Of a DNA stretch of 64,000 nt, positions 25,101-36,152 are shown one piece after another (the first letter of the stretch is position 1; each line of letters begins with the position of its first letter). This DNA comes from Strigamia acuminata (taxonomy: Eukaryota > Arthropoda > Chilopoda > Geophilomorpha > Linotaeniidae). A program made the position numbers and the translations under genes. The stretch covers positions 32,359,608 to 32,423,607 of the forward strand of contig OX442314.1 in NCBI GenBank assembly GCA_949358305.1, written 5' to 3'. A model generated the notes under the pieces. That model was not told where the DNA came from. It did not search any database and worked only from the letters and a program-made list of their open reading frames with translations.

Positions 25101-28100
25101 CAAATGACTTTTCAAATGCACCTAGTAATGTATCTGAATCTGCTCGTTCAAAACAAGAAATGGGTGAATTTGAACTTTGTCACAGGGTTCAATAATAGAT
25201 TGCAGCAAAATGAAAACCTCTGTGATGCTGATGCACATTTACAGATTAAAGATTTTTGTCTACCAAGATTAACATTCAATATATTTGATTTTTAAAATAT
25301 ATAAACTATATAATTACATATTTTTTTAAACCTTAAATTATAGAATTTTAGCTTGCAGTTATTGAAACATCAATCTGAGGGGAACATTTTCCAAACAACC
25401 AACTTAGGGATAAATTGTGCGGAGCAACAAAAATGTCAATTTGAAAAGATTTCTCAAACATCAGTGTTTCTGAAAAAACGAAATTTTACGGTAGCCCAGG
25501 TAAAGGACAACAGGGAGGAGGTAAAGCTAAAGTGTGGCACGAAAGGTCCAGTGTAAATCTAACCAGCATACAAACCAGTTGTGGATGGGTCTTCCACCCA
25601 TGTTTACTACGGTGACAACTGATGTGTTGCTTCCAACAACTCCATTTATTATGGGTAGTCGATAAAAATAGCTTCAGATGTTAGATGGCAATGGATTTGA
25701 ATAGATTTCAACAAGAAGCACGCCAAGTTAAAAGCAGTCAATTTTTAATAAAATACAGGAAATATGTACATCTTATTCTTCTCCCTTGATACTAATAATA
25801 AACTTGTCCCATTTACATTGTGGGTCACCAAAGTGACCCTCTGTTAACCAAACATGGCGCCACCTCCAATTCCCTCCAATTTGCGCATCCCTTTTAAACG
25901 CCAGTTTCAACATGATGCTTAGGGATATGGACTGTTCCCTGAGAAAACAAAGACAATCCAACCCCTTTGTGTTAATAACCTTATCCATTTTGTCAATGCC
26001 TCTGGTCTAACAGTGAACACAATAATGGGGAATGCTTGGGAACACTGACCCTTATAGTAGCGGTCATTAAATATTGAATGTAGCGTTTTGAGTCTTTATT
26101 CTCGTGTTATGGGTGAGGGAAGTATTGTGTTATTAGATGTAGGGGTGGTTCTGTGGGGTTGTATAGTATGGTGAAGTACACCCTATATCCCATACTGACC
26201 CAAATAGAAAGTTATGACCAAAGAGAAAATAGTGATAACAGTAATCGTACTAACGTTAACAAAGAAATCATCTCATTTTTTTTTATAGCTGGAAGGAATA
26301 AAATATCATGATGAATTAATTGACGAGGAGTTTCTTATTGACATATTCGAGAAAATGAGTAATATTTGGTAAAAGTTTTGTTATTTGGTAAAATACTTAC
26401 ACAAGCGACATAAACCTTTCTATACTTCTAGCTCCATAGTCGACATTACCATTAAGCGTGACAAACATATAGTGCCAAATCTGAAAAAGAAAGTAAGTGT
26501 GTGATATTATTCAGTTTGCACAGGATTCTTTTATTTGTAGATTTTCAAGAATATACAGGACAGCTAGAAGTACAGTCAGCCAGGTTCAAAAAACTTAGAC
26601 CACTCTGAAATTCTTGACAAAATTTTTTCTCTCACAATTATGAATGAAAGAAAAAAAAAAACAATTAAACAAAAAATGGCTTGAAAGATTCAAACCTAAA
26701 TAACGAATCAATCTCTGTTGAAGTTTAGAATGGTCTAGATTTCATTTTCTTGAAAAATCTTAAGTAATCGAGTTTAATCCAAAGAAATTGCAAACTTTAC
26801 TACATCGTACAACATTTCAAGATAAGAATACATTTAATGTTCAACTTGTCTATTCTTTTATAAGAAATATGACTTCTACAAAGGGCAATGTGGAATATCT
26901 ACATCACGTGTTTTGGATTTCGACTTCGTAAATTTTCCTGTCGATAGAGACTCGTTTGCATTCGTTATGCGACAAGACAGCACAATCAAAGAATACTTGT
27001 GGATGACATTTTTCCAACCATTTTCCATGGTTGTTTGGTCGTGCATTCTAGCTACTTATTTGATCATCGCGCTCTCTCTTGCTTCTATCACGAAATGCCA
27101 TAAAAACAAGCCCTTAACATCAGGTAACTACACCTCAATAAGATAACTACAGGTAATCAATTTACGAGTCATGTTTACCATGTATTGTAGTTTATGCAGT
27201 TAGTGGAACGGAGAACTTGTTTCGTCTGCTAATCATTTCGAGCTACAATGCGGTGCTATATACATCACTCACTGTTACAACATCGCGACTGCAATACAAC
27301 AGTATTCAAGACTTATTGTTGGCAGACAAAGTCAACTTGTACGGTTATGGAATGTATTTTCCTTACAAGTTCATTAAGGTAATGCTTTTTTTTGCCTCTT
27401 TCGAACCGTTCTTGTCGTTTCTGTACCAACAGTCCGCTGACCAGTGGCCAGTTTTGCCACGCTTGTTGCTCTTCTCTTTAAAACGTTTTCCACTATTACC
27501 GCGGGAGATTGCACCAAAAACTAGAATAATTCAAAAAATAAAAAAATAACAAAACTATTTTCCTGGCGGTAGCACAGTCGGAGTAATGAGGCTCGGCCAA
27601 TGGGAGAAAGGCCCAATTTGTAGTTAGCCAAAGTATATTGAGAACTAGTGTATTCTCCAGGCAGATGGTTTAGTACGGGCATGGGCCTTACCGATACCGA
27701 TACCGATACCGATACCATGGTCCAAGGACCATGGTATCGGTATATTCAGACCAACAAATGAAAGCGTATAGATCTGGAATTTGAGGTTGATAATAAATAA
27801 CAAATTTAGGTCTTAATTTTCTATGATATAGTGTAAGCGATAGCGCCCCCTGGGGGTCTTTTCGATGACTTGTTCTATGTAATTTGGATTTGTTCTATGC
27901 TTTGGAATAATAAATCAGTCTAGTTCAGACATTCAACTTAACCGTATGTCTAAATCATTCTCACATGGCGCAGTCGACAGGATGTGCAGCGAGGTTAAGC
28001 GGACCAAACCATATTTGGACGACGTGGGGCAGTCGGGGAGGTCAGCGGGTGAGTTGATAATGTCTTGGGACGAATTTTTGGGTTTAGTAATTCAAAAGGG

Positions 28101-31100
28101 GTTTAAATTAAATTTGACAAAGTGTAAGCTATTAAGAGCAGAAACAGAGATTCGACAGCGGTCGAAAGCCTTCCGATCTCAAGAAGGGAGACAAGGTGTT
28201 GTATTCGAAGGGACCGCGCAACAAAAAGTTTGACACGCTCTTCTCCGGTCCGTTTGAGGTGGTGAGGAAGATGGGCGAGGAGGTGTTCCTCATAACGGAC
28301 GTCGCGGAATCAAGATCGTGGAAAACACATGCATCTCAACTAAAGAGATTTTTCGCCGAGCACCAAGAGGAGATCGTCACGGGAGATGAGGGAGCGGCAA
28401 AGAGCAGCGAGGAGCCATCGGAGGCTCGATACGTTTTGAGAAATCGAAGTGTACCATAATTTTGTAATTTTGTATTGTTGTCGAGGACGACAACCCAAAA
28501 GGGGGGTCGTGTAAGCGATAGCGCCCCCTGGGGGTCTTTTCGATGACTTGTTCTATGTAATTTGGATTTGTTCTATGCTTTGGAATAATAAATCAGTCTA
28601 GTTCAGACATTCAACTTAACCGTATGTCTAAATCATTCTCACATATAGATGGCACAAACAAATCTTACAGGGAAAATTTGGCATCGTATGGAAAAAAGTA
28701 CCAGAGAAGGAAACATTTCTTTCGAAGATGCTCCGAAAGTGCTTTCGACGAGCAACAATGCCATCATTGATACGTACAAAACACTAAAACAGGACTTCGG
28801 ACAAAACTGTACGTTAAGTTTTATAAACATCCCGATTGCTATTCCAGGTTATTACATGTTTAATAAGAAATCAAAATATGTGGATTTTTTTAATCAGAAG
28901 TGAGTACTTATTAGTATGCGATTAATTATTTTGTCCGTTTCCCCATGCATTTCTGGATAGGCATGGCAGATATGTGTGTTGGCATCCTTTGGATACCCGT
29001 GTAGCGCATATTAATGCTACTCTTATGTGTTAACACACATATTCTATGTTTCTTGTGTCGTCTGCTTGAGAGAGCGATAAATGTTGTTTTCCGTGTTGTT
29101 TATCGGTTAATTATGCCTAGGTTAACAATTACTTATATTGTAAAGAACAAATCAATGCTTGTTGCTATTGATTTGTCCTATTGTCATATTTTGTACGGTT
29201 TGAGACCAATTAGCCTCAAACCCAGTTGCTTTTATGCTTTCATGTGATTAAAACATGGCGGGCGCGAAGTGCGAGCTCCCCGCACATTTTAAGCTGGTTT
29301 CAACTCCTTTTCGATGTTTCCTGGCCTCCACGGACTTATCAAATGGTAGCAGAGGTCTCACGATCGGGCCAACAGGTTATTGACGAGTTCGTGAGGTTTT
29401 TCGGGCGAAAACGAACGTTGGAAGTTCGTCGCAGATCGTCGCCGAGACGTATCGCCGAAAACCGGAATTTTTCGCGAAGGACAGCCGTGACGACGTGTGC
29501 GGACAATTCTACAGTGAATTTGGAGCAAAACGGTGTAAGGAACGTTGCATTTCGTTTATTTTTCGCCGATATAACCGAGTTTTTCTCGGGCGGCGCCATT
29601 TTTGTTTGCGAAGTTAGCGTGTCTACGAGTGTGTACGGAACGACACACGCACGCCCAACGTTTCGACGAACGAATACGTCGATTAGCCGCTGCATTTGGT
29701 GTCTTTCCAGCGTGGGAACGTCTGGAAACCGTCATTTTGCGAAGAAATCGTCGCGAATCGACGATTGTTGCACCGGCAGCCATTTTCGTTGGATTTTTCG
29801 TCAAGAACGACGAGATTCAACTCGCGGATTTAATCCGGCGATCACCGAGAAGTCCTGCACACGATAAGCGTGTGTGCAGGCGGTTATTTTCGTGCTTCGC
29901 ATCCAGGAAAGCGGGTACGAAGGCGTGGACGTACGCAACATCGATTTTGGCCGATACACGGAAGTGTGTACGCGGTCTGCACGTCAGCCCAGTTCCGTGC
30001 GAAGACAACGTGAAGCCGACGTTTACTGCAACGTGGGAACCAATTACGACGCAAGGATCCCGTAATTGGCCAACTTCACATCTGAAAAGTGTATTTTAGT
30101 TGCTATTTTCGTGAAACTCTGTTAATTCTTAAGGTTTTTGTTTTGGGGTCCTTTTGTTTATTCTGCACCCTTTAGGCAGTCGCCTACGTGCAGTCTCATT
30201 CCGGTCTGGGCTTGTCCGTGGCCAACTAGTCGTCCCGCGGCCCCCAGGTGGGTCGGTCGGAAGCTAGTAGGGCGACCAGATTCGGGTTTTTCACCTCACT
30301 TATTGAGGTGCCCAAAGGGAAGTTTGTGATTGTTTCGCCTTCAATTTTTGGGGGTGTTTTCGCTTCTCTGCACGGCATATTCACCGGAATTGTGAATATT
30401 AGTGTGCGTTTTCATCAAATTGGTGAATTTTTCGAGTGTTTTTCGCCGAAATTTGTGAATTTTGTGATTTGTGCATCGATTTTTCACCAAATTCTTCACC
30501 ATGTCGAATTGGGACCGACATGATGATTACAAGGATGTACGCAAACTGGACGGCTCCAATTATCCCACCTGGAGCATGCAGATCCAGCTTTTGCTTCAAT
30601 CATACAGTGTTTGGGGACATGTGACCGGCAAAATCAAGGAACCGCCTGCTGGATCGCCGGCAAAGGAAATTCGTGACTACGAAAAGGGCGAAGAAAAAAC
30701 CCGCTCCACCATTTGTCTGGCTTGCAACGAACCACAGCAAGTCGTGGCTGTGGCCCACCCAACCGCGAAGGGTGTGTGGGAAGCGCTGAAAGCGGCTTAC
30801 CAGCCGACCACGCGCGCACGCAAAGCCCGACTCCGGCGGGAATTCCTCGATATGCGTCTACGGGAGGATGAAGAGATGGTCGTCTTTACTTCCCGTGTCG
30901 ACCGGAAAGTTACACAACTCGCCGACGTGAAGATTGTGGTCTCGGATGAGTTCCACGCTTTCCAGTACTTGGACCTTTTGCCGCCCCAATTCGAGCCAGT
31001 CAAACAGACAGTGTATCACTGGCCCGACCCGGAATTTACGGCCGCTGCCGTGAAAGAAAGACTTTTAGGCGAGTATAATCGCCTTTACGAGAAGGGGGAC

Positions 31101-34100
31101 GAATTTGGAGTGCCCAACCCGACACCGTTGGAAAACACTGGAGCCTTCTTTGGCGGAGGCAGTGGTCAACGTGGACGCGGCGGAACCGCGCCCAGTTCCC
31201 CACGTGTGTGTTTTACCTGCGGTGGGACAGGCCATTTTTCCCGTGACTGCCCTTCTCCACCTAAACAGCAACTTACTGGAAGAGGCGGATCAACAGGACA
31301 GTTTAGGGGCAATCCACGAGGAAAATCACGTGGAAAAGGCCGGCAAAAGGCCGCCGTCACCCAAATGAATATTTTTGATGACGTCCCCATCTCTTACTTC
31401 TCCGCAGCGATTTCGAATCAAGAGCAACCTCCTGTCGTATCGCTGGTGTCACATGCGAACTTTGATTCGCAATGGTACGTCGATACAGGAGCGACAGACC
31501 ATTTCTCGTTCAACAAGTCCTGGTTCTCCGACTTCAAACCATTAACTGGTTACAGCGTCCAGCAGGGCGAAGGAAAGTCGAAAATCGAGGGCATCGGGAC
31601 TGTGACATTAATATCTTTTTATGGACAAAAGAAACGGGAATTACAATTGAAAAATGTCTTCTACGCTCCAAACTTCAGAAAGAATCTGATTTCATTAGGT
31701 CGTGCAGATGAAGCTGGGGCTACCACATTTGTAAAGAATGGAAAAATGTCCATTTTTCATGACAGTATTGATGCGCCTTCTATCACTGCGACACGTACGA
31801 GTGATAGAATGTATAAAGTCAATTGTCAAGTGAATACTGCACACATTGTTAACGCTGCTGCATTACCTGCGCAACAGAATGCGGCAGTGGAGCCTAGTCC
31901 ACCTTTAAAGGGTGAAGAAATTGTTAATTCATTACTAACTCATTTAGATTTTAAGACTGCATTAACCCAAAATTTGAGTAAGACAGGGAAACCTGCAATT
32001 GCGAATAAGGGGCAAGTGACTGCTGCGAACAATGCGCCAGCGATCGTTGCGAATAATGCGAGTCCGAAACAGAAATTGAACGTTTTGAATAACACACACA
32101 CTGGCCTGGTAGTCAACAATGGGAATAAATCAAAGACTGCGAAGATTTCCAAACAAGGTGTGCAAAACAGTTTGAAAGATAATGGTGGGAATAAGGCTCT
32201 TATTAAGCCTGACAAACCCCAAACGATGGATGTTTGGCATTCACGTTTTGGGCACCTTAATGCGAAAGGGATTGCATTGTTGGAGAAATCCGATGAAGTA
32301 TTTGGGCTGAAACTTTCCAACAATGAATTGTCGGCTTGCGATGCTTGTTCGAGGGCGAAAAGCACACGTGCAAGCTTTCCTCCCATTATTAATATCTCCA
32401 CTAAAGGGATTTTGGAAATTGTTCACTTAGATGTTTGGGGGCCCTCACCGGTTAAGAGCATTGGTGGGGCATTTTATTACCTAATTATGGTTGATGATTT
32501 CTCCCGACTAATGTGGATTATCATCATGAAAACGAAAGATGAAGTTTTGGGTCATTTCAAGAAGTGGTTGACGGAAATTGAACGGCTTACTTCTAAAAAG
32601 GTCAAAGCCATTAAAACTGACAATGGTGGGGAATTCATATCGAAACAATGGAATGCTTATACTGACAGCATTGGGTTGAAATGTATGAGGACGAATACAT
32701 ACAGCCCCGAGATGAATTCGGTTGCTGAGCGAGCGAACCGCACCATTCTTAATGGAATCCGGGCTTTTCTTTTTGAGAATAATTTTTCCCCAACTTTGTG
32801 GGCAGAACTTGCAGTTTCTGTCGTTTATTTGAAAAATCGATTCCCACACACGGGATTAGGAGGGAAAACACCTTACAATGTGTTTTACAATAAGAAATTG
32901 TCCCTGCGTCATGTCAAATGCATTGGGGCATTGACATATGTCCACATTCCTTCCCAGACAAGGGGTGGGAAATTGAAAGAAAGGGCGTGGGCAGGGGCAT
33001 TAATTGGTTATGCGGCTTCCACCCGTGGGTATCGAATTTGGGACCCGAAACGGAACCAAGTGTTCCTCTCGAAACATGTCAAAATATTGGAACAGATTTT
33101 TTGGTATGAAAATTTGAAAATTCCTCCCTCGAGCCCCTCATATTTCGACAGCGTGTCTGATTCTTCAAACGAGGATGGCTCCTCGTCAGACGACGACAGC
33201 GTTCATGGTGGCCCCCTACCGGAAGCAGTGGTTCCCCCACCCCCAATTCAGGAACCTGCGCCCGAAAAGGCACCTGAACAAGTTGAGAACGCTGGTGTCG
33301 TGGAAGATGTCATCGAGGATATAGTGCAAGATGTCCTTAGAGATGCAAATGTTGATGAAATTGGTGGGGCAAAGGGGGACGATGAGAATTTCTTCAGTAT
33401 TTACCCCGATGACGAGGATGAAATTGAGGATCCTGATGCGAGTCCTCAACTATCCCCCCGAACGTCACCTACACCTGTGCGTCGTAATCCCCCACGAAAA
33501 GGAAAGGATACAGGGGAACGCACAGTTCCAGCTGGTGGGTTATTGCCGTTGGACATGTCTAAATGGCAAAGACGGCAGTCTGTGCGAAAATCAGGCGCAA
33601 CGGCTGGACAGGTTGATGTTTATTACATTTCACCAAAGCATGACAGAATTCGAAGTCGTGTTGAAGTTGTGCGGTGGTGTCGGGACGAGGGATACGAGTA
33701 TATCTCGGAATTGTTCAACTTCAAAGACATCAATGTCGGTTTTGCTGGTTGCTGCTCTGTAGAGCCTGACACCTACGAAGAGGCTGTGACAGGTGTTGGG
33801 AAACCTGATTGGGAAAGGGCAATGGAGGACGAAATCGACATCTTTAAAGAACGAGAGGTGTATGTCGAGGTTGACAAAAGTGAAGTCAAGGATAAAACCT
33901 TGCTAGGATCAAAGTGGATTTATAAACTCAAAAGGGATCATACGGGTGCGATTAGCAGATATCGTGCTCGTCTTGTTGCACAAGGGTTCAAGCAGAAGCC
34001 CGGCATTGACTTTACGGAGGTCTTCTCCCCCGTAGTCAACTTTGTGTTGGTCATGATGTTCTTTTGTACTCTTGTAGTATTAAGGAGCTGGCGTGACTTA

Positions 34101-36140
34101 CACCTTGACATCAAGGCCGCATATCTATATGGGGACCTCGATGAGGTGCAGTACATCAACATCCCCAAGGGATATCGAACACCTGAAAACCAACACAAAT
34201 GTTGGGAGTTGAGAAAATCTCTCTATGGGCTTCATCAGTCTGGTCGTATGTGGTACCAGCGCTTACACGACCAGCTGATTGAAATAGGTTTTGAACCAGT
34301 TTTGGGTCTTAACTGTGTGTATAGCTTGGGTTCGGACGCCATACTCATCTTTTACGTCGACGATATTGTATTATTTTCGAGGGATGAGTTGGCAGAAGAG
34401 TGCGTTTTAGAATGGATTCAACAATCCTTTGAGATTGTCAATTTGGGCCCCGTCACCCTTTTATTAGGGATTGAGTTTTGTAGGGACGGGGGGAATATCC
34501 TCATTCATCAACGCACCTATATTGCGAAGCTCTGCAAGCAATACGGTATTGACCCATCTCACCGTGTTAGAGTGCCTGGCACGCCCGGCACTATGATCCA
34601 AAAAGTCCAAACGGGAGAACGTGTTAATTCGAGTTTTCCATATCGGTCTCTTGTCGGAAGTTTGCTCTTCATCGCAAGTCGCACAAGACCCGATATCTTG
34701 TTTTCTGTAATTGTATTGTCTCAATACAACGAGACTCACTCGACACGACACGTAAACATGCTGCTTCAAGTGTTGCGTTACCTGGCTAATACGCCGAATT
34801 TCTCCATTAATCTTGGGAACTGTCAAAGTGACAAGTTAACTGTTTACACAGATGCGTCTTACGCGCTGGACCAAGACAAGCGCCGAAGTTTTGGCGGGCA
34901 CATTATCTATCTGGGTGGTGTCCCCGTCTCCTGGAACTGCCATAAGCAGACCATTACCGCTCTTTCCATTATGGAAAGCGAATTCTTGGCGGTTGTGGAC
35001 GGTGTGAAGGAGATAATTTGGTTAGAACGCATATTTGACGCGGAAGTGATGATTGACGGGTTTGACCGGGAAATACCATGTGTTTATGCCGATTCGATGC
35101 CTGCGATTCAATATGCGAAAAACCGCATAGAAAATCGCGCAAACAAACACATAGACGTGAAATTGCATTTCTTGCGCGACTGGTTCGAGAAAGGTGTTTT
35201 TCGAATCAGGCACATCCCAGGGACCCTCAACGTCGCGGACATTATGACAAAGTGGTTGTCCCGCGCAAAATTGGACGCGTTGTGCGAGCACATTTTTGTC
35301 GCGACAAATTGATTAATCGAAGGGGGATTTATTAGTATGCGATTAATTATTTTGTCCGTTTCCCCATGCATTTCTGGATAGGCATGGCAGATATGTGTGT
35401 TGGCATCCTTTGGATACCCGTGTAGCGCATATTAATGCTACTCTTATGTGTTAACACACATATTCTATGTTTCTTGTGTCGTCTGCTTGAGAGAGCGATA
35501 AATGTTGTTTTCCGTGTTGTTTATCGGTTAATTATGCCTAGGTTAACAATTACTTATATTGTAAAGAACAAATCAATGCTTGTTGCTATTGATTTGTCCT
35601 ATTGTCATATTTTGTACGGTTTGAGACCAATTAGCCTCAAACCCAGTTGCTTTTATGCTTTCATGTGATTAAAACATGGCGGGCGCGAAGTGCGAGCTCC
35701 CCGCACATTTTAAGCTGGTTTCAACTCCTTTCCGATGTTTCCTGGCCTCCACGGACTTATCAGTACTGTGGGTGTAAATTTGTCATGACTTTAAAAATTC
35801 TACTTTCAATATATTTGTACATTTTAGCATTTTGAGCTTAAAAGAAAAAGGAATCATGAACAGACTTGACGATAAGTACAAAACAGCAACATTTTGTGAG
35901 ACAAGAAATTATAACGGCAAACCCATCTCTATTTATCACACAATTACCGCATTTCTGATTTTAATTGGAGGTGTTTTTTGCTCTGGAATAATATTTCTCG
36001 GGGAATTCTTTTATTGGAATTGGAAAAAGTTTCAAACTGGCAGTGTACGCACAAATCCAAATCCACCTGTTATTGTTGCACCTGAGAGCGTAAAAGCTGA
36101 AGCAGACTCATGTCATGTCTTATTAGTTTCAGCAACTTAA
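22183..36140 (+). CDS. Ionotropic receptor (iGluR-like, IR family), copy 1, 11 exons
   Basis: Ligand-gated cation channel of the IR branch of ionotropic glutamate receptors, by family knowledge often chemosensory. Exons in phase: 22183-22243, 22343-22471, 22536-22678, 24331-24501, 25359-25499, 26289-26368, 26432-26492, 26865-27123, 27191-27378, 28649-28899, 35828-36140. The product is about 595 aa. It starts with a signal peptide (MNVLRVCFVCLLSGFIGILN). The glutamate-receptor amino-terminal domain is absent, as in IRs. Exon 8 carries TM1 (FSMVVWSCILATYLIIALSL). Exon 9 carries the post-pore part and TM3 (SGTENLFRLLIISSYNAVLY). Exons 9-10 carry S2. Exon 11 carries TM4 (ITAFLILIGGVFCSGIIFLG). 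AATAAA follows at 36147-36152. Exon 10 is hemmed in by LTR elements 5 bp before and 8 bp after it. All splice borders are still present, so the gene may work if the inserts are spliced out. Confidence 0.85.
22783..24290 (-). mobile_element. Tc1/mariner-like transposon in intron 3 of receptor copy 1
   Basis: 1508 bp with long terminal inverted repeats of about 290 bp beginning CTACTCAAAGACATGAAATT, flanked by TA at 22781-22782 and 24291-24292. Receptor copy 2 has the empty site AACAGTACACAC at about 56412. Ends and transposase fragments point to the Tc1 family. Confidence 0.9.
23246..23933 (-). pseudogene. Tc1-like transposase, broken
   Basis: Minus-strand pieces encode an N-terminal helix-turn-helix DNA-binding part (23670-23933, LTDREKTKIITLFQQK.. 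QSTVSKVIQQF) and part of the DDE catalytic domain (23246-23461, ending in KHPTSVVMWGSMAAKGISPV). The frame is interrupted between them and again near 23450, next to where the conserved WSDES-type motif is expected. The copy is probably inactive. Confidence 0.75.
24590..25122. mobile_element. 533-bp element built of palindromes, intron 4 of receptor copy 1
   Basis: Termini GGTGCATTCGAAAAGTCAT and ATGACTTTTCAAATGCACC, with TA on both sides. Inside are a 46-bp perfect palindrome around ACACGAATTAATTCGTGT (about 24641-24686), a second imperfect copy (about 24697-24736), and two repeats of GTTCGGCCGCATTTGTG. Receptor copy 2 lacks it. Confidence 0.8.
25500..26288. other. Intron 5 of receptor copy 1, no gene recognised
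   Basis: The first 55 bp resemble 57165-57222 in copy 2 (GGGAGGAGGTAAA .. CGAAAGGTCCAGTGTAAATC), after which the copies diverge abruptly. The rest contains no transposon end or exon that I recognise. Confidence 0.4.
27575..27745. repeat. Repeat fragments: GGCTCGGCC block and CCGATA array with palindrome
   Basis: GAGGCTCGGCCAATGGGAGAA matches the arm of the element at 3530-3757. At 27690-27745 a run of CCGATA units is followed by ATACCATGGTCC and its complement, forming a hairpin. It is related to the interior of the hAT MITE at 7676-8053. Confidence 0.5.
27832..28643 (+). mobile_element. Miniature Gypsy-type LTR element, internally deleted
   Basis: Two 134-bp LTRs (27832-27965 and 28510-28643), each TGTAAGCGATAG..CATTCTCACA, flank only 544 bp. 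The 5-bp duplication TATAG lies at 27827-27831 and 28644-28648. A primer-site-like TGGCGCAGTCGAC follows LTR1, and a polypurine tract AAAAGGGGGG precedes LTR2. The inside keeps a scrap of reverse transcriptase (YLDDV, then FKLNLTKCKL) joined to the C-terminus of an integrase polyprotein (28196-28459). It cannot encode its own proteins. The 3' duplication TATAG is also the splice acceptor of receptor exon 10. Confidence 0.9.
28908..35761 (+). mobile_element. Copia (Ty1/copia) LTR retrotransposon, apparently intact and young
   Basis: LTRs at 28908-29340 and 35329-35761 (433 bp each) differ at one base that I can see (CCTTTTCGATG versus CCTTTCCGATG). Target duplication AGTAC lies at 28903-28907 and 35762-35766; an extra shared T leaves the exact border ambiguous, and the ends are not the usual TG..CA. 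A primer-binding-site-like TGGTAGCAGAGG follows LTR1, and the polypurine tract AAGGGGGA precedes LTR2. The leader between LTR1 and the gene is about 1.16 kb. It sits in intron 10 of receptor copy 1, same strand, immediately after the splice donor. Confidence 0.93.
30501..35312 (+). CDS. Copia Gag-Pol polyprotein
   Basis: A single open frame of about 1600 aa, with start chosen at MSNWDRHDDY; an upstream in-frame ATG at 30471 is possible. Order is Ty1/copia: Gag with the KLDGSNYPTWSMQI motif, CCHC knuckle (CFTCGGTGHFSRDC), aspartic protease (WYVDTGATDHF), integrase with zinc-binding head and catalytic motifs (HLDVWGP, KTDNGGEF, AERANRT), reverse transcriptase (RYRARLVAQGFKQ, active site FYVDDIV), RNase H (YTDASYALDQDKRRSFGG, ALSIMESEF). 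No frameshift is seen. Integrase placed before reverse transcriptase distinguishes it from Gypsy. The C-terminus ends just before the polypurine tract. Confidence 0.95.
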   Translation: MSNWDRHDDYKDVRKLDGSNYPTWSMQIQLLLQSYSVWGHVTGKIKEPPAGSPAKEIRDYEKGEEKTRSTICLACNEPQQVVAVAHPTAKGVWEALKAAYQPTTRARKARLRREFLDMRLREDEEMVVFTSRVDRKVTQLADVKIVVSDEFHAFQYLDLLPPQFEPVKQTVYHWPDPEFTAAAVKERLLGEYNRLYEKGDEFGVPNPTPLENTGAFFGGGSGQRGRGGTAPSSPRVCFTCGGTGHFSRDCPSPPKQQLTGRGGSTGQFRGNPRGKSRGKGRQKAAVTQMNIFDDVPISYFSAAISNQEQPPVVSLVSHANFDSQWYVDTGATDHFSFNKSWFSDFKPLTGYSVQQGEGKSKIEGIGTVTLISFYGQKKRELQLKNVFYAPNFRKNLISLGRADEAGATTFVKNGKMSIFHDSIDAPSITATRTSDRMYKVNCQVNTAHIVNAAALPAQQNAAVEPSPPLKGEEIVNSLLTHLDFKTALTQNLSKTGKPAIANKGQVTAANNAPAIVANNASPKQKLNVLNNTHTGLVVNNGNKSKTAKISKQGVQNSLKDNGGNKALIKPDKPQTMDVWHSRFGHLNAKGIALLEKSDEVFGLKLSNNELSACDACSRAKSTRASFPPIINISTKGILEIVHLDVWGPSPVKSIGGAFYYLIMVDDFSRLMWIIIMKTKDEVLGHFKKWLTEIERLTSKKVKAIKTDNGGEFISKQWNAYTDSIGLKCMRTNTYSPEMNSVAERANRTILNGIRAFLFENNFSPTLWAELAVSVVYLKNRFPHTGLGGKTPYNVFYNKKLSLRHVKCIGALTYVHIPSQTRGGKLKERAWAGALIGYAASTRGYRIWDPKRNQVFLSKHVKILEQIFWYENLKIPPSSPSYFDSVSDSSNEDGSSSDDDSVHGGPLPEAVVPPPPIQEPAPEKAPEQVENAGVVEDVIEDIVQDVLRDANVDEIGGAKGDDENFFSIYPDDEDEIEDPDASPQLSPRTSPTPVRRNPPRKGKDTGERTVPAGGLLPLDMSKWQRRQSVRKSGATAGQVDVYYISPKHDRIRSRVEVVRWCRDEGYEYISELFNFKDINVGFAGCCSVEPDTYEEAVTGVGKPDWERAMEDEIDIFKEREVYVEVDKSEVKDKTLLGSKWIYKLKRDHTGAISRYRARLVAQGFKQKPGIDFTEVFSPVVNFVLVMMFFCTLVVLRSWRDLHLDIKAAYLYGDLDEVQYINIPKGYRTPENQHKCWELRKSLYGLHQSGRMWYQRLHDQLIEIGFEPVLGLNCVYSLGSDAILIFYVDDIVLFSRDELAEECVLEWIQQSFEIVNLGPVTLLLGIEFCRDGGNILIHQRTYIAKLCKQYGIDPSHRVRVPGTPGTMIQKVQTGERVNSSFPYRSLVGSLLFIASRTRPDILFSVIVLSQYNETHSTRHVNMLLQVLRYLANTPNFSINLGNCQSDKLTVYTDASYALDQDKRRSFGGHIIYLGGVPVSWNCHKQTITALSIMESEFLAVVDGVKEIIWLERIFDAEVMIDGFDREIPCVYADSMPAIQYAKNRIENRANKHIDVKLHFLRDWFEKGVFRIRHIPGTLNVADIMTKWLSRAKLDALCEHIFVATN

Positions 36141-36152
36141 ACTCTAAATAAA

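Noticed and set aside
29226-30099. Long ORFs on both strands in the Copia leader (up to 213 aa)
   Set aside because: They lie in the untranslated leader between LTR and Gag, overlap each other on both strands, and show no domain or consistent composition. Most likely chance open frames in GC-rich sequence.
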